Assembly (NCBI GenBank): GCA_964609775.1
Contig: CAZSSJ010000010.1
Location: 1 to 36,285 of the forward strand
Length of the DNA stretch: 36,285 nt
DNA from: CAZNUP01 sp964609775
GTDB taxonomy: Bacteria; Patescibacteriota; Microgenomatia; JAMCZE01
Reading direction: 5' to 3'
Below the pieces are notes generated by a model. That model did no database searches. It was not told the origin of the DNA and saw nothing but the letters and a program-made list of their open reading frames with translations. Below, piece by piece: positions 15,798-23,853 of this stretch (position 1 is its first letter; each line of letters opens with the position of its first letter). The position numbers were made by a program, and so were the translations under genes.

Positions 15798-16077
15798 GAA
15801 TTCGTCGATCACTTGCTTTACGGATTTTGCGTAGCCATTTTTCCGTTTTAGCAATTGTTGCCCACTCAGGATGATTCTTAGCAGAAATTGTTCCCGATAC
15901 CCGATCCAACATCGCTCTATAAGCTACAGGGTTAAACTTCTTTTTAGCGGCTCTCACCACGGCAACCTCTTCATCCTTTTTTTCATCTTTTACCACGAGG
16001 TCATCTCCGGCTTTTACTTTATCAATATAGTCGGAAAGATTATTTCGAAGGTCGCTGATGGAAACTGTCCAAGTCAT
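15784..16077 (-). CDS. Phd/YefM-type antitoxin
   Basis: The 97-residue protein begins WTVSISDLRNNLSDYIDKVKAGDDLVV, split here as WTVSISDLRNNLSDYIDKV and AGDDLVV, the classic Phd/YefM DNA-binding fold. A charged C-terminal arm rich in Lys and Trp should wrap the PIN toxin. Antitoxins of this class neutralise the toxin and repress their own promoter. A consensus promoter (TTGACA-17-TAATAT) with a GTACA-ATA-TGTAC palindrome in its spacer lies immediately upstream, and transcription should start at about the A of the ATG. The -35 box overlaps the stop codon of rnj. Confidence 0.88.
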   Translation of the reverse strand: MTWTVSISDLRNNLSDYIDKVKAGDDLVVKDEKKDEEVAVVRAAKKKFNPVAYRAMLDRVSGTISAKNHPEWATIAKTEKWLRKIRKASDRRIHVPS

Positions 16078-16083
16078 AAAAAA

Positions 16084-16112
16084 ATATTAGTACAATATGT
16101 ACAAATTGTCAA
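16084..16112 (-). promoter_or_regulatory. Promoter and operator of the PIN/Phd module
   Basis: On the minus strand TTGACA (16112-16107), a 17-bp spacer and TAATAT (16089-16084) form a good promoter. The spacer holds GTACA-ATA-TGTAC (16090-16102), a likely site for the antitoxin. The -10 ends 6 bases before the ATG, so the mRNA is probably leaderless. The -35 shares bases with the rnj stop codon. Confidence 0.6.
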
Positions 16113-17788
16113 ATCTCCACAATCACCGGCAGAATGAGGGGGCGGCGGCCCGTGGCGTCAAAAAGGAATTTTTCTAATTTGTCGCTGACATGCCGCTTCA
16201 CAAATCGAAAGTCAGTCACCGGCCCCGGATGGTCTTCCAAGGCTTTCCGGATGACTTCTTTGGCCTCGCCAATTAACTCATCAGATTCTTTCATATAGAC
16301 AAACCCCCGGGAAATGATGTCAATGTCTCCAACCACCTCGCCGGTGGCTTTTTCCACCGGGACGGTGACCATCACCACTCCATCAGCGGACATAGTTTTC
16401 CGGTCGCGCAAAACCACGTTTCCCACATCTCCGATTCCCAGCCCGTCAATTAAAACATTCTTCACTTCCGTCCGCCCGGCAATCCTGACCTTCCCCCCTT
16501 CAATTTCAAAGATTTGTCCCTCCTGGGGAATGATGATTTGACCGTCACCATAGCCCATGCTCCTTGCCATCTTGGCATAGCGTTTGATCTGCCGCAACTC
16601 CCCTCCAATCGGCCAGACATATTTCGGCTTGACGAGATTCAGCATCAGTTTCAGCCCGTCTGCCGACTCGTGTCCGGAGACGTGCAAGTCGTCCAAAATT
16701 GCTGAATAGTAGACATCCGCCCCGACCCTAATCAGTGTATTGATGAGCGCATCCACCGCTCCCTCACTTCCCGGGATCGGGTCTTGAGAAAAAATGACAA
16801 AGTCGCCCTCTCTGATTCTGATTTTGTGCTCGCCGTTGGCCATGCGCGCCAGCGCCGAATTATCCTGCCCTTGCGAGCCGGTGGCTAGGACCATCACCGC
16901 ATTTGCCGGATATCTTTCCACTTCTTCCATTTTGATAATGAGTTGCCGCGGCAAGGTCAGATAGCCCAGTTTCACTGCCGCCTCAGCGTTTTGCTCAATC
17001 GATCTTCCGGCAAAAGCAATTTTCCGATTATGTCTCTGGGCAACGTTGACTGCTTGCTGAATCCTGCTAATATTCGAAGACGTCGTCGTAATAATAAATT
17101 TCCCCGAGCATTTTTGAATCTGCTGTTCAAACGTCTGCTCAATCATTTGCTCCGAAAGTGTGTACCCCGGCTTTTCCACCCGGACACAATCAGACAGCAG
17201 CAGAATCACCCCTTCACTGCCCACCCTGGCGATCTTTTGCACTTCCGTCGGAAATCCGTCCACCGGCGTCCAGTCAAATTTAAAGTCCGATCCATGATAA
17301 ACAATTCCTGCCGGTGTTCTGATAACCAAATTGGCGGCATCCGGGATCGAATGGGTCACGTGGACAAAGCTCACCGTAAAGTCACCAACGGAAATTGTTC
17401 TTTGGTAATCAACCTCCCGAAAATCGGCTTTAATCCCGGCATCATCGCATTTAATCTTGGCCAGACCTAATGTTAGTCTCGTGCCGTAAATTGGAATCTT
17501 GGGTAACTCCGGCAAGACATACGGCAGCGCCCCGCGGTGGTCCTCGTGGCCGTGTGTCAGAAAAATCGCCCGAATCTTGGACAGTCTGTCCCGCAGATAG
17601 GTGATATCCGGGATGATAAGATCAATCCCCGGCATGTTTTCGTCGGGGAAAGCAATGCCGCAGTCGACGATAATAATGTCCCGCTCGGTTTCGTAAACGT
17701 GCATGTTGCGCGTCACATCCACCCCGCCCAGAGAGATAATACGCAACTTCCCAGACCTTTGTCCCGGCATCTTTTGTTGTCTATTCAT
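16109..17788 (-). CDS. rnj: Ribonuclease J
   Basis: RNase J is a metallo-beta-lactamase/beta-CASP exo- and endoribonuclease for mRNA turnover and rRNA maturation. The 559-residue protein has the zinc motif HGHEDH (79-84), HVTHSIPDA, YHGSDFKFDW, the beta-CASP core with GRSIEQNAEAA and ATGSQGQDNSAL, LHVSGHES, and the C-terminal domain ending in LILPVIVEI. ATG 17788 is used because the longer alternative needs a TTG start and adds eight residues not typical of the family. The stop codon is part of the -35 box of the downstream toxin-antitoxin promoter, and a second copy of its last ~11 codons lies 730 bp away at 15377-15415. Confidence 0.95.
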   Translation of the reverse strand: MNRQQKMPGQRSGKLRIISLGGVDVTRNMHVYETERDIIIVDCGIAFPDENMPGIDLIIPDITYLRDRLSKIRAIFLTHGHEDHRGALPYVLPELPKIPIYGTRLTLGLAKIKCDDAGIKADFREVDYQRTISVGDFTVSFVHVTHSIPDAANLVIRTPAGIVYHGSDFKFDWTPVDGFPTEVQKIARVGSEGVILLLSDCVRVEKPGYTLSEQMIEQTFEQQIQKCSGKFIITTTSSNISRIQQAVNVAQRHNRKIAFAGRSIEQNAEAAVKLGYLTLPRQLIIKMEEVERYPANAVMVLATGSQGQDNSALARMANGEHKIRIREGDFVIFSQDPIPGSEGAVDALINTLIRVGADVYYSAILDDLHVSGHESADGLKLMLNLVKPKYVWPIGGELRQIKRYAKMARSMGYGDGQIIIPQEGQIFEIEGGKVRIAGRTEVKNVLIDGLGIGDVGNVVLRDRKTMSADGVVMVTVPVEKATGEVVGDIDIISRGFVYMKESDELIGEAKEVIRKALEDHPGPVTDFRFVKRHVSDKLEKFLFDATGRRPLILPVIVEI

Positions 17789-17816
17789 GTTTGGTCTACT
17801 AAAAAACGCCAACAGT

Positions 17817-17916
17817 CAATTTACAATTTGAAATTTGAAATTTGAAATGAAATCTCAATTTTTCAAATTGAAATATTTCAAATTTGATATTCAATTCAAA
17901 TTGTAAATTTAAAATT
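17817..17916. repeat. AT-rich palindromic intergenic repeat (copy 1)
   Basis: AATTTACAATTTGAA (17818-17832) and TTCAAATTGTAAATT (17895-17909) are perfect 15-bp inverted arms. Between them are tandem GAAATTT units. The same arms occur at 26769-26783 and 26846-26860, between infB and nusA. It lies between UDG and rnj and could form a long mRNA hairpin. Confidence 0.65.
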
Positions 17917-18582
17917 TCAAATTAATTCAAGTTGTTCTCCCTCTTTCTCCTTTTTCTCCTCTGCTTTTATCTCCTCACCATCTGCTGAAATTATACCCTC
18001 TTTTTTATCGATTAAGCTCCTCAATTTTTTGAAATCCTCTTCAAATTGCTCCATCACCGCCCCTTGCCGCAGCGCCGCCGCCGGGTGAAACATCGGGAAT
18101 ATAAGGATACTTTTTCCATTCCAGGCAATCTTCCTGGGCATCCCGTGAACCCGGCTGATTGACGCCCCTTCTCCCAAAAATTTGTACATCGAGTAGCGCC
18201 CAAGAGTGACAACGATTTCCGGATCGATGATTTCTATCTGCCTGTCTAAAAATGGCCGGAAAAATTCAATCTCTGCCGGGGTGGGGTCACGGTTTTCCGG
18301 CGGGCGATATTTAACAATATTAGTAATGTACACTTCGTCTTCCTTCCACCCATTGACAGCCAGGGTCTTACGTAGCAGTTTCCCCGCCTGTCCCACAAAC
18401 GGTCTTCGCTGTTCGTTCTCATTAAACCCCGGCGCCTCGCCGATGAACATCACCTTGGCATCCGGATTTCCTTCCCCGGCAACAGGGTTAATCCCCGGTC
18501 CTTTCAGTGGCCCCCCACGTGTAGCAGCGATCTCATCACCGACCTCGTCTAGAAGTTTTTGTTTTTGGTCTTTTGTCATCAT
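17917..18582 (-). CDS. Family 4/5-type uracil-DNA glycosylase lacking Fe-S cysteines
   Basis: The enzyme removes uracil from DNA to start base-excision repair. The 221-residue protein has the motifs VMFIGEAPGFNENEQRRPFV (about 44-63), GQAGKLL, VYITNIVKYRPPENRDPTPAE, VVTLGRYSMYKFLG and the catalytic-loop motif MFHPAAALRQ. Family 4 members normally bind a [4Fe-4S] cluster through four Cys. Here the equivalent positions are T21, G24, Y92 and F108, and the protein has no Cys at all. A charged Glu/Lys tail (about 200-217) ends it. The ATG overlaps the stop of the RelE-like toxin (ATGA, 18579-18582), so translation is coupled to the toxin-antitoxin module. Confidence 0.88.
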   Translation of the reverse strand: MMTKDQKQKLLDEVGDEIAATRGGPLKGPGINPVAGEGNPDAKVMFIGEAPGFNENEQRRPFVGQAGKLLRKTLAVNGWKEDEVYITNIVKYRPPENRDPTPAEIEFFRPFLDRQIEIIDPEIVVTLGRYSMYKFLGEGASISRVHGMPRKIAWNGKSILIFPMFHPAAALRQGAVMEQFEEDFKKLRSLIDKKEGIISADGEEIKAEEKKEKEGEQLELI

Positions 18583-18848
18583 CGATATAGCTCTCGATGT
18601 GTGCCTATGTTAACAAAATAGGCCACCCTATCTTCTCCATAACTTCTTTCTTCATAAACCGCCCGCCAATCAGCTGTCACATCAATGCTTCGAAGCCCAG
18701 CAAAATCGTTTCTAAGCACGTGATTGTTCAGTCGTGGGTCGAGGTGATCTTTGAGAAAGAGGCCGATTTTTTCTTTAAAGCTTTTTCGAATTCTGACATC
18801 CACTTGTTTCAACTTCTTGAGAAAGAAAGGGGAGTACTTTATGATCAT
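18579..18848 (-). CDS. RelE/YafQ-type toxin
   Basis: This 89-residue basic protein has the RelE fold signature: KYSPFFLKKLKQVDVRIRKS at the start, LRNDFAGLRSIDVTADWRAVYEE in the middle and YFVNIGTHRELYR at the end. This branch cuts mRNA on the ribosome. The gene overlaps the antitoxin by four bases upstream and the uracil-DNA glycosylase by four bases downstream. The arginines at LRS, DWRAVY and THRELYR are in the positions expected for the active site. Which mRNAs it targets is unknown. Confidence 0.88.
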   Translation of the reverse strand: MIIKYSPFFLKKLKQVDVRIRKSFKEKIGLFLKDHLDPRLNNHVLRNDFAGLRSIDVTADWRAVYEERSYGEDRVAYFVNIGTHRELYR

Positions 18849-19132
18849 ATCCCGATCTTTTCAAGATAAGCGATCGCGTCATCTGCATTATCGAACATTG
18901 GGGATCCCTTGCCCGCCTTCCAATCTTTATCTGCTTGGCGTAATATCCGTCTAAATCTGGCGTTCGGGATTTCGGTCTGTTCGGCTTTAAAAGTCACTGT
19001 TTTAGTTTTAACAAGTTGCCGTAGCCACCCATTTACCAGAGCACTCAGAGATAGACCCATCTGCCTAGCCACTTCTTGTGCCTGTTTTTTCACCTCTGGT
19101 TGGGTCTTGATATAAATCGCCGCCGTGTTCAT
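18845..19132 (-). CDS. RelB/DinJ-type antitoxin
   Basis: The 95-residue protein begins NTAAIYIKTQPEVKKQAQEV, a ribbon-helix-helix DNA-binding start typical of RelB/DinJ. It continues with MGLSLSALVNGWLRQLV and a C-terminal arm (DWKAGKGSPMFDNADDAIAYLEKI) expected to block the toxin; the last part resembles the common FxxxxDAIxYLE ending. The ATG at 19132 follows a consensus promoter whose spacer is a TATATAC-AAA-GTATATA palindrome, so autoregulation is likely. The toxin gene overlaps by four bases. Confidence 0.88.
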   Translation of the reverse strand: MNTAAIYIKTQPEVKKQAQEVARQMGLSLSALVNGWLRQLVKTKTVTFKAEQTEIPNARFRRILRQADKDWKAGKGSPMFDNADDAIAYLEKIGI

Positions 19133-19138
19133 AAAGTC

Positions 19139-19167
19139 AGTATATACAAAGTATATAATTCTGTCAA
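19139..19167 (-). promoter_or_regulatory. Promoter and operator of the RelBE-like module
   Basis: TTGACA (19167-19162), a 17-bp spacer and TATACT (19144-19139) are near consensus. A 7-bp-arm palindrome TATATAC-AAA-GTATATA (19141-19157) lies over the spacer and -10. Six bases separate the -10 from the ATG, predicting a leaderless mRNA. Confidence 0.65.
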
Positions 19168-19189
19168 ATAATCCTTCTGGACTTAATAA

Positions 19190-20392
19190 TTAGATAATGG
19201 CCTTTTCTAAGCCCCTTTCCGTAATAAAGTATATCTCTCTATGTTCCTGATCGAAATAGACAGGGGACAGTTTTTCTCTATTAATTTCTCCTTTAACGGT
19301 TCCTAGGGATCCGTTAATTTTGAGTGAGTGGTAATACAGGCGGCAATTATCAAGGCATGGTCCAAGAATTTCGTCCTCCACTTTGTAGGCAACTTCAGAA
19401 GCGGAAATTGAAAACTCATTTTCATCGTAGCTATCTATTGACCTGACTTTTCTCCGATCAAAAAAGGCAGTTGGGTCATGGAAGTTATCACCATTCCAAT
19501 GAAAGGCAAAATTATAAGTTGCGTCACCATCGACGCCTAGAAGAAGAATAACTGGAGAACTATCTATTTTTATTACCTCTGAAATTCTTCTGTTAATACA
19601 AGAAAGTTCACTTTGGTCTATCGTTTTGAGCACCGGTCTACCCGGATCTAAAGAGTTCATATTCGGTATGCGAGAAAAGTCAAATAATGGCCCCGTGGCC
19701 TTACAAACAAGTGGGTAACATTGATAGCCTTCGCTGCAATTACCCACAGAAACGCCCAAGGTGGTATAAGCCGAATTTTGAAGGACAAATATTTTTGCAG
19801 ATTGTAAATCGAAAATTCTTCCACTGGCTAGAAGCCGGTGATTGTCAAGCCAGGCTGACCTTGGTTTTTCTGATTCCTTATCAATACTAATCGGGTAAAG
19901 GGCTGTCTCTTCTTTGAAGACAAATGACTGAGATATGGTGACGTCTTCCGTTATAATAAACGCTTTTCCACTTTGCAGATTGATAAAAAAATATTCATGA
20001 CTAGGCGTAATGTAAAGGGAAGCACCAGCCAGAGGAATTGCTATTTCATTACCAGTTTTTAGCTCCCTAATATATGTATTTTTGTCCTTCTCATAGTAAA
20101 TAATTGGATTTTGTTTAGGAATGGCGTCATAAGCATCGCTTACATTTTCCTGAGCAACAACTATTTCAGATTTATATGTATCCGCAGGCAGTTTTGCTTC
20201 GTTTCGGTAGGCAAGGATTAGTGAAAGTAAAAATCCACCTGCAATTAGTAGAGGCAAAACAAAGTTGACAGCTATAATAGCAAGCGCAATTACCAAAACT
20301 GGTTTGTTCTTTCTCCTCCAACCGATAAAGGCTGCTACTATGAATACGATGAAAGCAAAAACCTGAAACGCCGATTTAAGTGTCTCAATCAT
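19190..20392 (-). CDS. Unknown membrane-anchored protein
   Basis: This 400-residue protein is not recognised. Two N-terminal membrane segments (about 8-25 and 30-60: FAFIVFIVAAFIGW and VLVIALAIIAVNFVLPLLIAGGFLL in two parts) are followed by a ~340-residue soluble part. The soluble part is rich in short strand-like units (YYEKDKNTYIRELKTGNEI, SLYITPSHEYFFINLQSGKA, IYFITERGLEKAI) spaced at about 40-50 residues, suggesting a beta-propeller or repeated beta sheet outside the membrane. Six cysteines (for example C-SEGYQ-C-YPLV-C) could form disulfides. It starts 6 bases after the Lon-like ATPase stop, so the two are probably in one operon. Its AT content is higher than the neighbours. Confidence 0.6.
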   Translation of the reverse strand: MIETLKSAFQVFAFIVFIVAAFIGWRRKNKPVLVIALAIIAVNFVLPLLIAGGFLLSLILAYRNEAKLPADTYKSEIVVAQENVSDAYDAIPKQNPIIYYEKDKNTYIRELKTGNEIAIPLAGASLYITPSHEYFFINLQSGKAFIITEDVTISQSFVFKEETALYPISIDKESEKPRSAWLDNHRLLASGRIFDLQSAKIFVLQNSAYTTLGVSVGNCSEGYQCYPLVCKATGPLFDFSRIPNMNSLDPGRPVLKTIDQSELSCINRRISEVIKIDSSPVILLLGVDGDATYNFAFHWNGDNFHDPTAFFDRRKVRSIDSYDENEFSISASEVAYKVEDEILGPCLDNCRLYYHSLKINGSLGTVKGEINREKLSPVYFDQEHREIYFITERGLEKAII

Positions 20393-20398
20393 CGCTTG

Positions 20399-21490
20399 TT
20401 ACGCAGGCAAAAATTGTTGCACATTCTGCTCATTGATCACAATCTGTTGGGCCTGCCCGGAGACGATCTCTCTTGCCGCCTTCCTGACCATATTATTGAT
20501 GGTTCGTTCCAGCGTTCGGATCCCGCCGTCAAACCCCAACGGTCGGACAACTTTTGGCCAAACTGAATCACCAATAGAGATCGCATTCGGCGGCAGGTTT
20601 GATTCCCGCATGATCTTGGGCAGCACATAGTCTTTTCCGATCTTAATTTTCTCCTCGTCAGAATAGGATGGCATCAAAAGGGGCTCCAAGCGATCTAGGA
20701 CGGCCGTGCTAATGTGGGTTGTGTTGTTGCCGGTGGCAATAAAGAGCACTTCGGAAAGATCAAACGGATAATCGATGTAGTGGTCGGTGTACCGGGCATT
20801 TTGTTCCGGATCCAAAAGCTCGACCAAAACACCCATAATCGTCGCCCGGGCTTCTTCGGCCACCCGGTCAATTTCGTCAAGCAGAATCACCGGATTTTTC
20901 GTTCCCGCCCGGGCCAAAGCTTTGATAATCGCCCCTGGTTCGGCGTCAGCATACGCTCTGGCCTGGCCGCGTAAAAACAGAGCGTCCCCAATCCCGCCAA
21001 ACGGGATCCGTTCAAACTTTCGTCCCATCGCCTCGGCAATCGAGTAGGCCAGTGTCGTTTTCCCCGTGCCCACCAGACCAATTAGCGCAAGAATTGGTGC
21101 CCGGTTAAATTTTTTTTCATTGGACTCATAAGACCCATAAGACCCATTGGCCACATTCGTCCCTGTGGTGCTTGTCAATTTCAGCACTGCAAGATACTCC
21201 AAAATCTTGTCCTTAATGCCCGAAAGCCCATAGTGATTCTTGTTTAGAACTTCCTCGGCATGCTTCAAGTCCAAAACGTCCTGGGACCGCTTCTGCCAGG
21301 GCAGCGACGTGATCCAGCCAATATACCGGCTCGTGGCGTCAAAGTCATTGGCATAATTTCCCCCCAGTCTGGCAATTCGATCAAGCCGAACAATCATCCC
21401 CTTGGCCTTTTCCAGAAGATCACTTGGAAGATTTGCCGCCAGAACCTTTTCTTCGAGTTGGGAGATTTCCGCCAGTTGAGCCGTGTCCAT
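20399..21490 (-). CDS. Lon-type AAA+ ATPase without LAN and protease domains
   Basis: The 363-residue protein matches only the ATPase segment of Lon. It shows SRYIGWITSLPWQKRSQD and HYGLSGIKDKILEYLAV before the core, Walker A GLVGTGKTT (138-146) and GRKFERIPFGGIGDALFLRG. It also has Walker B VILLDEID (201-208), sensor 1 FIATGN (250-255), Arg finger in LDRLEPL (R267) and sensor 2 GGIRTLER (R325). The N-terminal substrate domain and the Ser-Lys protease domain are both absent: it stops soon after the ATPase lid. It may be an unfoldase or remodeler with a separate partner. A tandem GACCCATAA-type microrepeat encodes residues about 111-125. It follows pnp after 17 bp. Confidence 0.85.
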   Translation of the reverse strand: MDTAQLAEISQLEEKVLAANLPSDLLEKAKGMIVRLDRIARLGGNYANDFDATSRYIGWITSLPWQKRSQDVLDLKHAEEVLNKNHYGLSGIKDKILEYLAVLKLTSTTGTNVANGSYGSYESNEKKFNRAPILALIGLVGTGKTTLAYSIAEAMGRKFERIPFGGIGDALFLRGQARAYADAEPGAIIKALARAGTKNPVILLDEIDRVAEEARATIMGVLVELLDPEQNARYTDHYIDYPFDLSEVLFIATGNNTTHISTAVLDRLEPLLMPSYSDEEKIKIGKDYVLPKIMRESNLPPNAISIGDSVWPKVVRPLGFDGGIRTLERTINNMVRKAAREIVSGQAQQIVINEQNVQQFLPA

Positions 21491-21507
21491 GAAATCAGTA
21501 TACCACC

Positions 21508-23850
21508 CTAATATCTGTCCCTTCTTCCCCCACTGCGGTCATCCCGCTTGCCCGCCGTAGCTCCCGAAGGAGCGAAGGAGGGGCGTCCGCCAAATCCTCC
21601 GCGCCCGCCGCGATCCCCGAATCCTCGTCTCGGCCCACCGAATCCCCCTCTTTGTGGCCTCTCTCCAAACCGTGGTTGAAACTCTCTCCGCTGTGTCATC
21701 TCATTGCCCATTGCTGATTGCTCATTGCTCATTTGTTTCGGTCCCCAATACATTGCCAAATTAATCCTCCCCATCTCATCAATTTCAATCACTTTGACTT
21801 TGACTTTGTCGCCAATTTTGACCACTTCCTCCGGACTGCCGACAAACCCGGCTGACATTTTGGACACATGCACCAGCCCCTCTTTCCCCGGTAAGATTTC
21901 TACAAATGCGCCGAAATTAAGGATTCGTTTGACCTCTCCTTCAAATTCCTCGCCCACTTGCACTTCCCGGGTCATCCCCGAAATCCAATCCTGAGCTTTT
22001 TGCACTGCTTCCGCATCAATTGAGGAAATTGTCACCGTCCCGTCGTCATCAATATCCACTGCCGCTCCCGTGGTCGCGATAATATTTTTAATATTTCGTC
22101 CCCCTGGTCCGATCACTTCGCCAATTTTGTCGACAGGGATGTGGATCGTAACAACCTTCGGGGCATATTGACTGACACTCTTTCGGCTCTCTGGCAAAAC
22201 CCTCAGCATTTTTTCCAGAATTTCCAACCGACCATCTCTTGCCTGGGCCAGGATTTCTCTGATCATCTTTATCGACAGTCCGCGGAACGTGTCTCCCAGT
22301 TTGATGTCAAGTTGGATTGCCGTGATACCTGTTTCCGTCCCGGCGACTTTAAAGTCCATATTGCCATAAAAATCCTCTTCACCCCGCAAATCCGTCAAAA
22401 TGACATAGTTTTTCTGATCCTCCGCGACCAGTCCCATAGCCACTCCGGAAACCGGAGCTGACAGGGGCACGCCCGCATCCATGAGAGCTAGGGTTGATCC
22501 GCAGGTCGAGCCCATCGATGAAGAACCGTTTTGTGACAAGACCTCCGACACCACCCGGATCGTGTAGGGAAATCGGCTCTGATCCGGAATGACCGCCAGA
22601 AGCGCTCTTTCCGCCAAAGCCCCGTGGCCAACTTCTCGCCTTCCTGGTCCGCCAGCCATTCGTCCCACTTCCCCTAAGGAATAAGGTGGGGCATTGTAAT
22701 GATGAATATAATGCTTTTCTTCCATGCCTTCGGCGGTCTCAATCCATTGTTCCAAAGACGGACTGGCGAGCGTCACGACGGACAAAACTTGCGTCAAACC
22801 GCGCTCAAAAATTGCCGATCCGTGGGTCCGGGGCAGAAGTCCCACTTCCCCGGAAATCGGCCGAATCTCATCGAGCTTTCGTCCGTCGGCTCTTTTCTTC
22901 TTCTCCAAGGTCTGTTTTCGCAGCGCCTTTCTAAGAAGGGATTCGACAATTTGCGCCAGGTCACTTTTTTGGGGATTCTCGGCATATTCCTGGCCTAAGG
23001 CTTTCTTGAATTCCTCGATAGCGCCGCCGTCCATCTTTGCCTCGGAACCGGAAATGCTGATGTAATCTTCTATCTCTTTCCCATGTTTCTTTTCAATTTC
23101 TGTCAGAAGGTTTTTGTCCACAGTGTGCGGCCCATAAGGAAATTTCTCTCCCCCGACACTTTTCTGCAGCTCTTCCAGGGCTTCAATGATCTTTTGGTTT
23201 TCCTCGTGCGCTATTTCGATCGCTTTCGCCACCGTTTCTTCCAGAATCTGCTTTGCTCCCGCTTCCAGCATAATCACCCCGTCAGAATTAGAAGTCACCA
23301 CTAGGTCCAGATTTGAGTAGTCCATTTCCGTCAGGAGGGGATTGACGATGAGATTTTCTTCCGGGGAGGAAACTTGTCCCATCCGCACTGCTCCCACCGG
23401 TCCATTCCAGGGAATGCTCGAAACGGCTAGCGCCGCCGAAACAGCATTCAGGGCCACCACATCATGATCATTGGCATTATCCGTGGACAAAAGAGTGACC
23501 ACGATTTGCACCTCATTGACTAAGTCCTTGGGGAACAAGGGCCGAATTGATCTGTCAATGAGTCTGTTAGTCAGAATTGCCTCATCAGTTCCTCGTCCCT
23601 CACGTTTGACCCATCTGGAGCCTTTAATAATGCCACCGGCGTAGAGCCTTTCAATGAAATCGACCGTCACCGGCGCCCCGCCGTCAGCCATGGGTTTTTC
23701 CGCTCCCAGCATGACTGTAACCAGGACCTCAGTGTCGCCGTAGCGCGCAATCACCGACGCATTCGCCTGTGGTGCCACCTTGTTCACTTCCAGAGTCAGC
23801 ACTCTCCCGGCAATCTCAATTTCTTTTTTGATGGGTTTCTTTGTGGTCAT
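21508..23850 (-). CDS. pnp: Polyribonucleotide nucleotidyltransferase (PNPase)
   Basis: PNPase degrades RNA 3' to 5' by phosphorolysis. The 780-residue protein has two RNase PH-like domains (GDTEVLVTVMLG, FIERLYAGGIIKGSRWVKRE; later RADGRKLDEIRPIS, SNEQ-free core with GSSSMGSTCGSTLALMDAG), a KH domain (KIGEVIGPGGRNIKNI) and an S1 domain (GEEFEGEVKRILNFGAFVEI). The C-terminal tail after the S1 domain begins with an NEQSAM microrepeat and then Gly/Arg repeats (RGGFGGPRRGFGDRGGRG), an RNA-binding-type tail. A second microrepeat (RPSFAPSGATAG) sits in the tail. The gene follows rpsO after ~75 bp that contain a hairpin, the classical rpsO-pnp order. Confidence 0.96.
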   Translation of the reverse strand: MTTKKPIKKEIEIAGRVLTLEVNKVAPQANASVIARYGDTEVLVTVMLGAEKPMADGGAPVTVDFIERLYAGGIIKGSRWVKREGRGTDEAILTNRLIDRSIRPLFPKDLVNEVQIVVTLLSTDNANDHDVVALNAVSAALAVSSIPWNGPVGAVRMGQVSSPEENLIVNPLLTEMDYSNLDLVVTSNSDGVIMLEAGAKQILEETVAKAIEIAHEENQKIIEALEELQKSVGGEKFPYGPHTVDKNLLTEIEKKHGKEIEDYISISGSEAKMDGGAIEEFKKALGQEYAENPQKSDLAQIVESLLRKALRKQTLEKKKRADGRKLDEIRPISGEVGLLPRTHGSAIFERGLTQVLSVVTLASPSLEQWIETAEGMEEKHYIHHYNAPPYSLGEVGRMAGGPGRREVGHGALAERALLAVIPDQSRFPYTIRVVSEVLSQNGSSSMGSTCGSTLALMDAGVPLSAPVSGVAMGLVAEDQKNYVILTDLRGEEDFYGNMDFKVAGTETGITAIQLDIKLGDTFRGLSIKMIREILAQARDGRLEILEKMLRVLPESRKSVSQYAPKVVTIHIPVDKIGEVIGPGGRNIKNIIATTGAAVDIDDDGTVTISSIDAEAVQKAQDWISGMTREVQVGEEFEGEVKRILNFGAFVEILPGKEGLVHVSKMSAGFVGSPEEVVKIGDKVKVKVIEIDEMGRINLAMYWGPKQMSNEQSAMGNEMTQRREFQPRFGERPQRGGFGGPRRGFGDRGGRGGFGGRPSFAPSGATAGKRDDRSGGRRDRY
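21709..21735 (-). repeat. CATTGCTGATTGCTC microrepeat inside pnp
   Basis: This is the partner of the ftsK copy at 14533-14559 (25 of 27 identical). It is extended on both sides by further ATTGCYC units from about 21701. It encodes NEQSAMGNE between the S1 domain and the Gly/Arg tail. Confidence 0.7.
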
Positions 23851-23853
23851 GTA

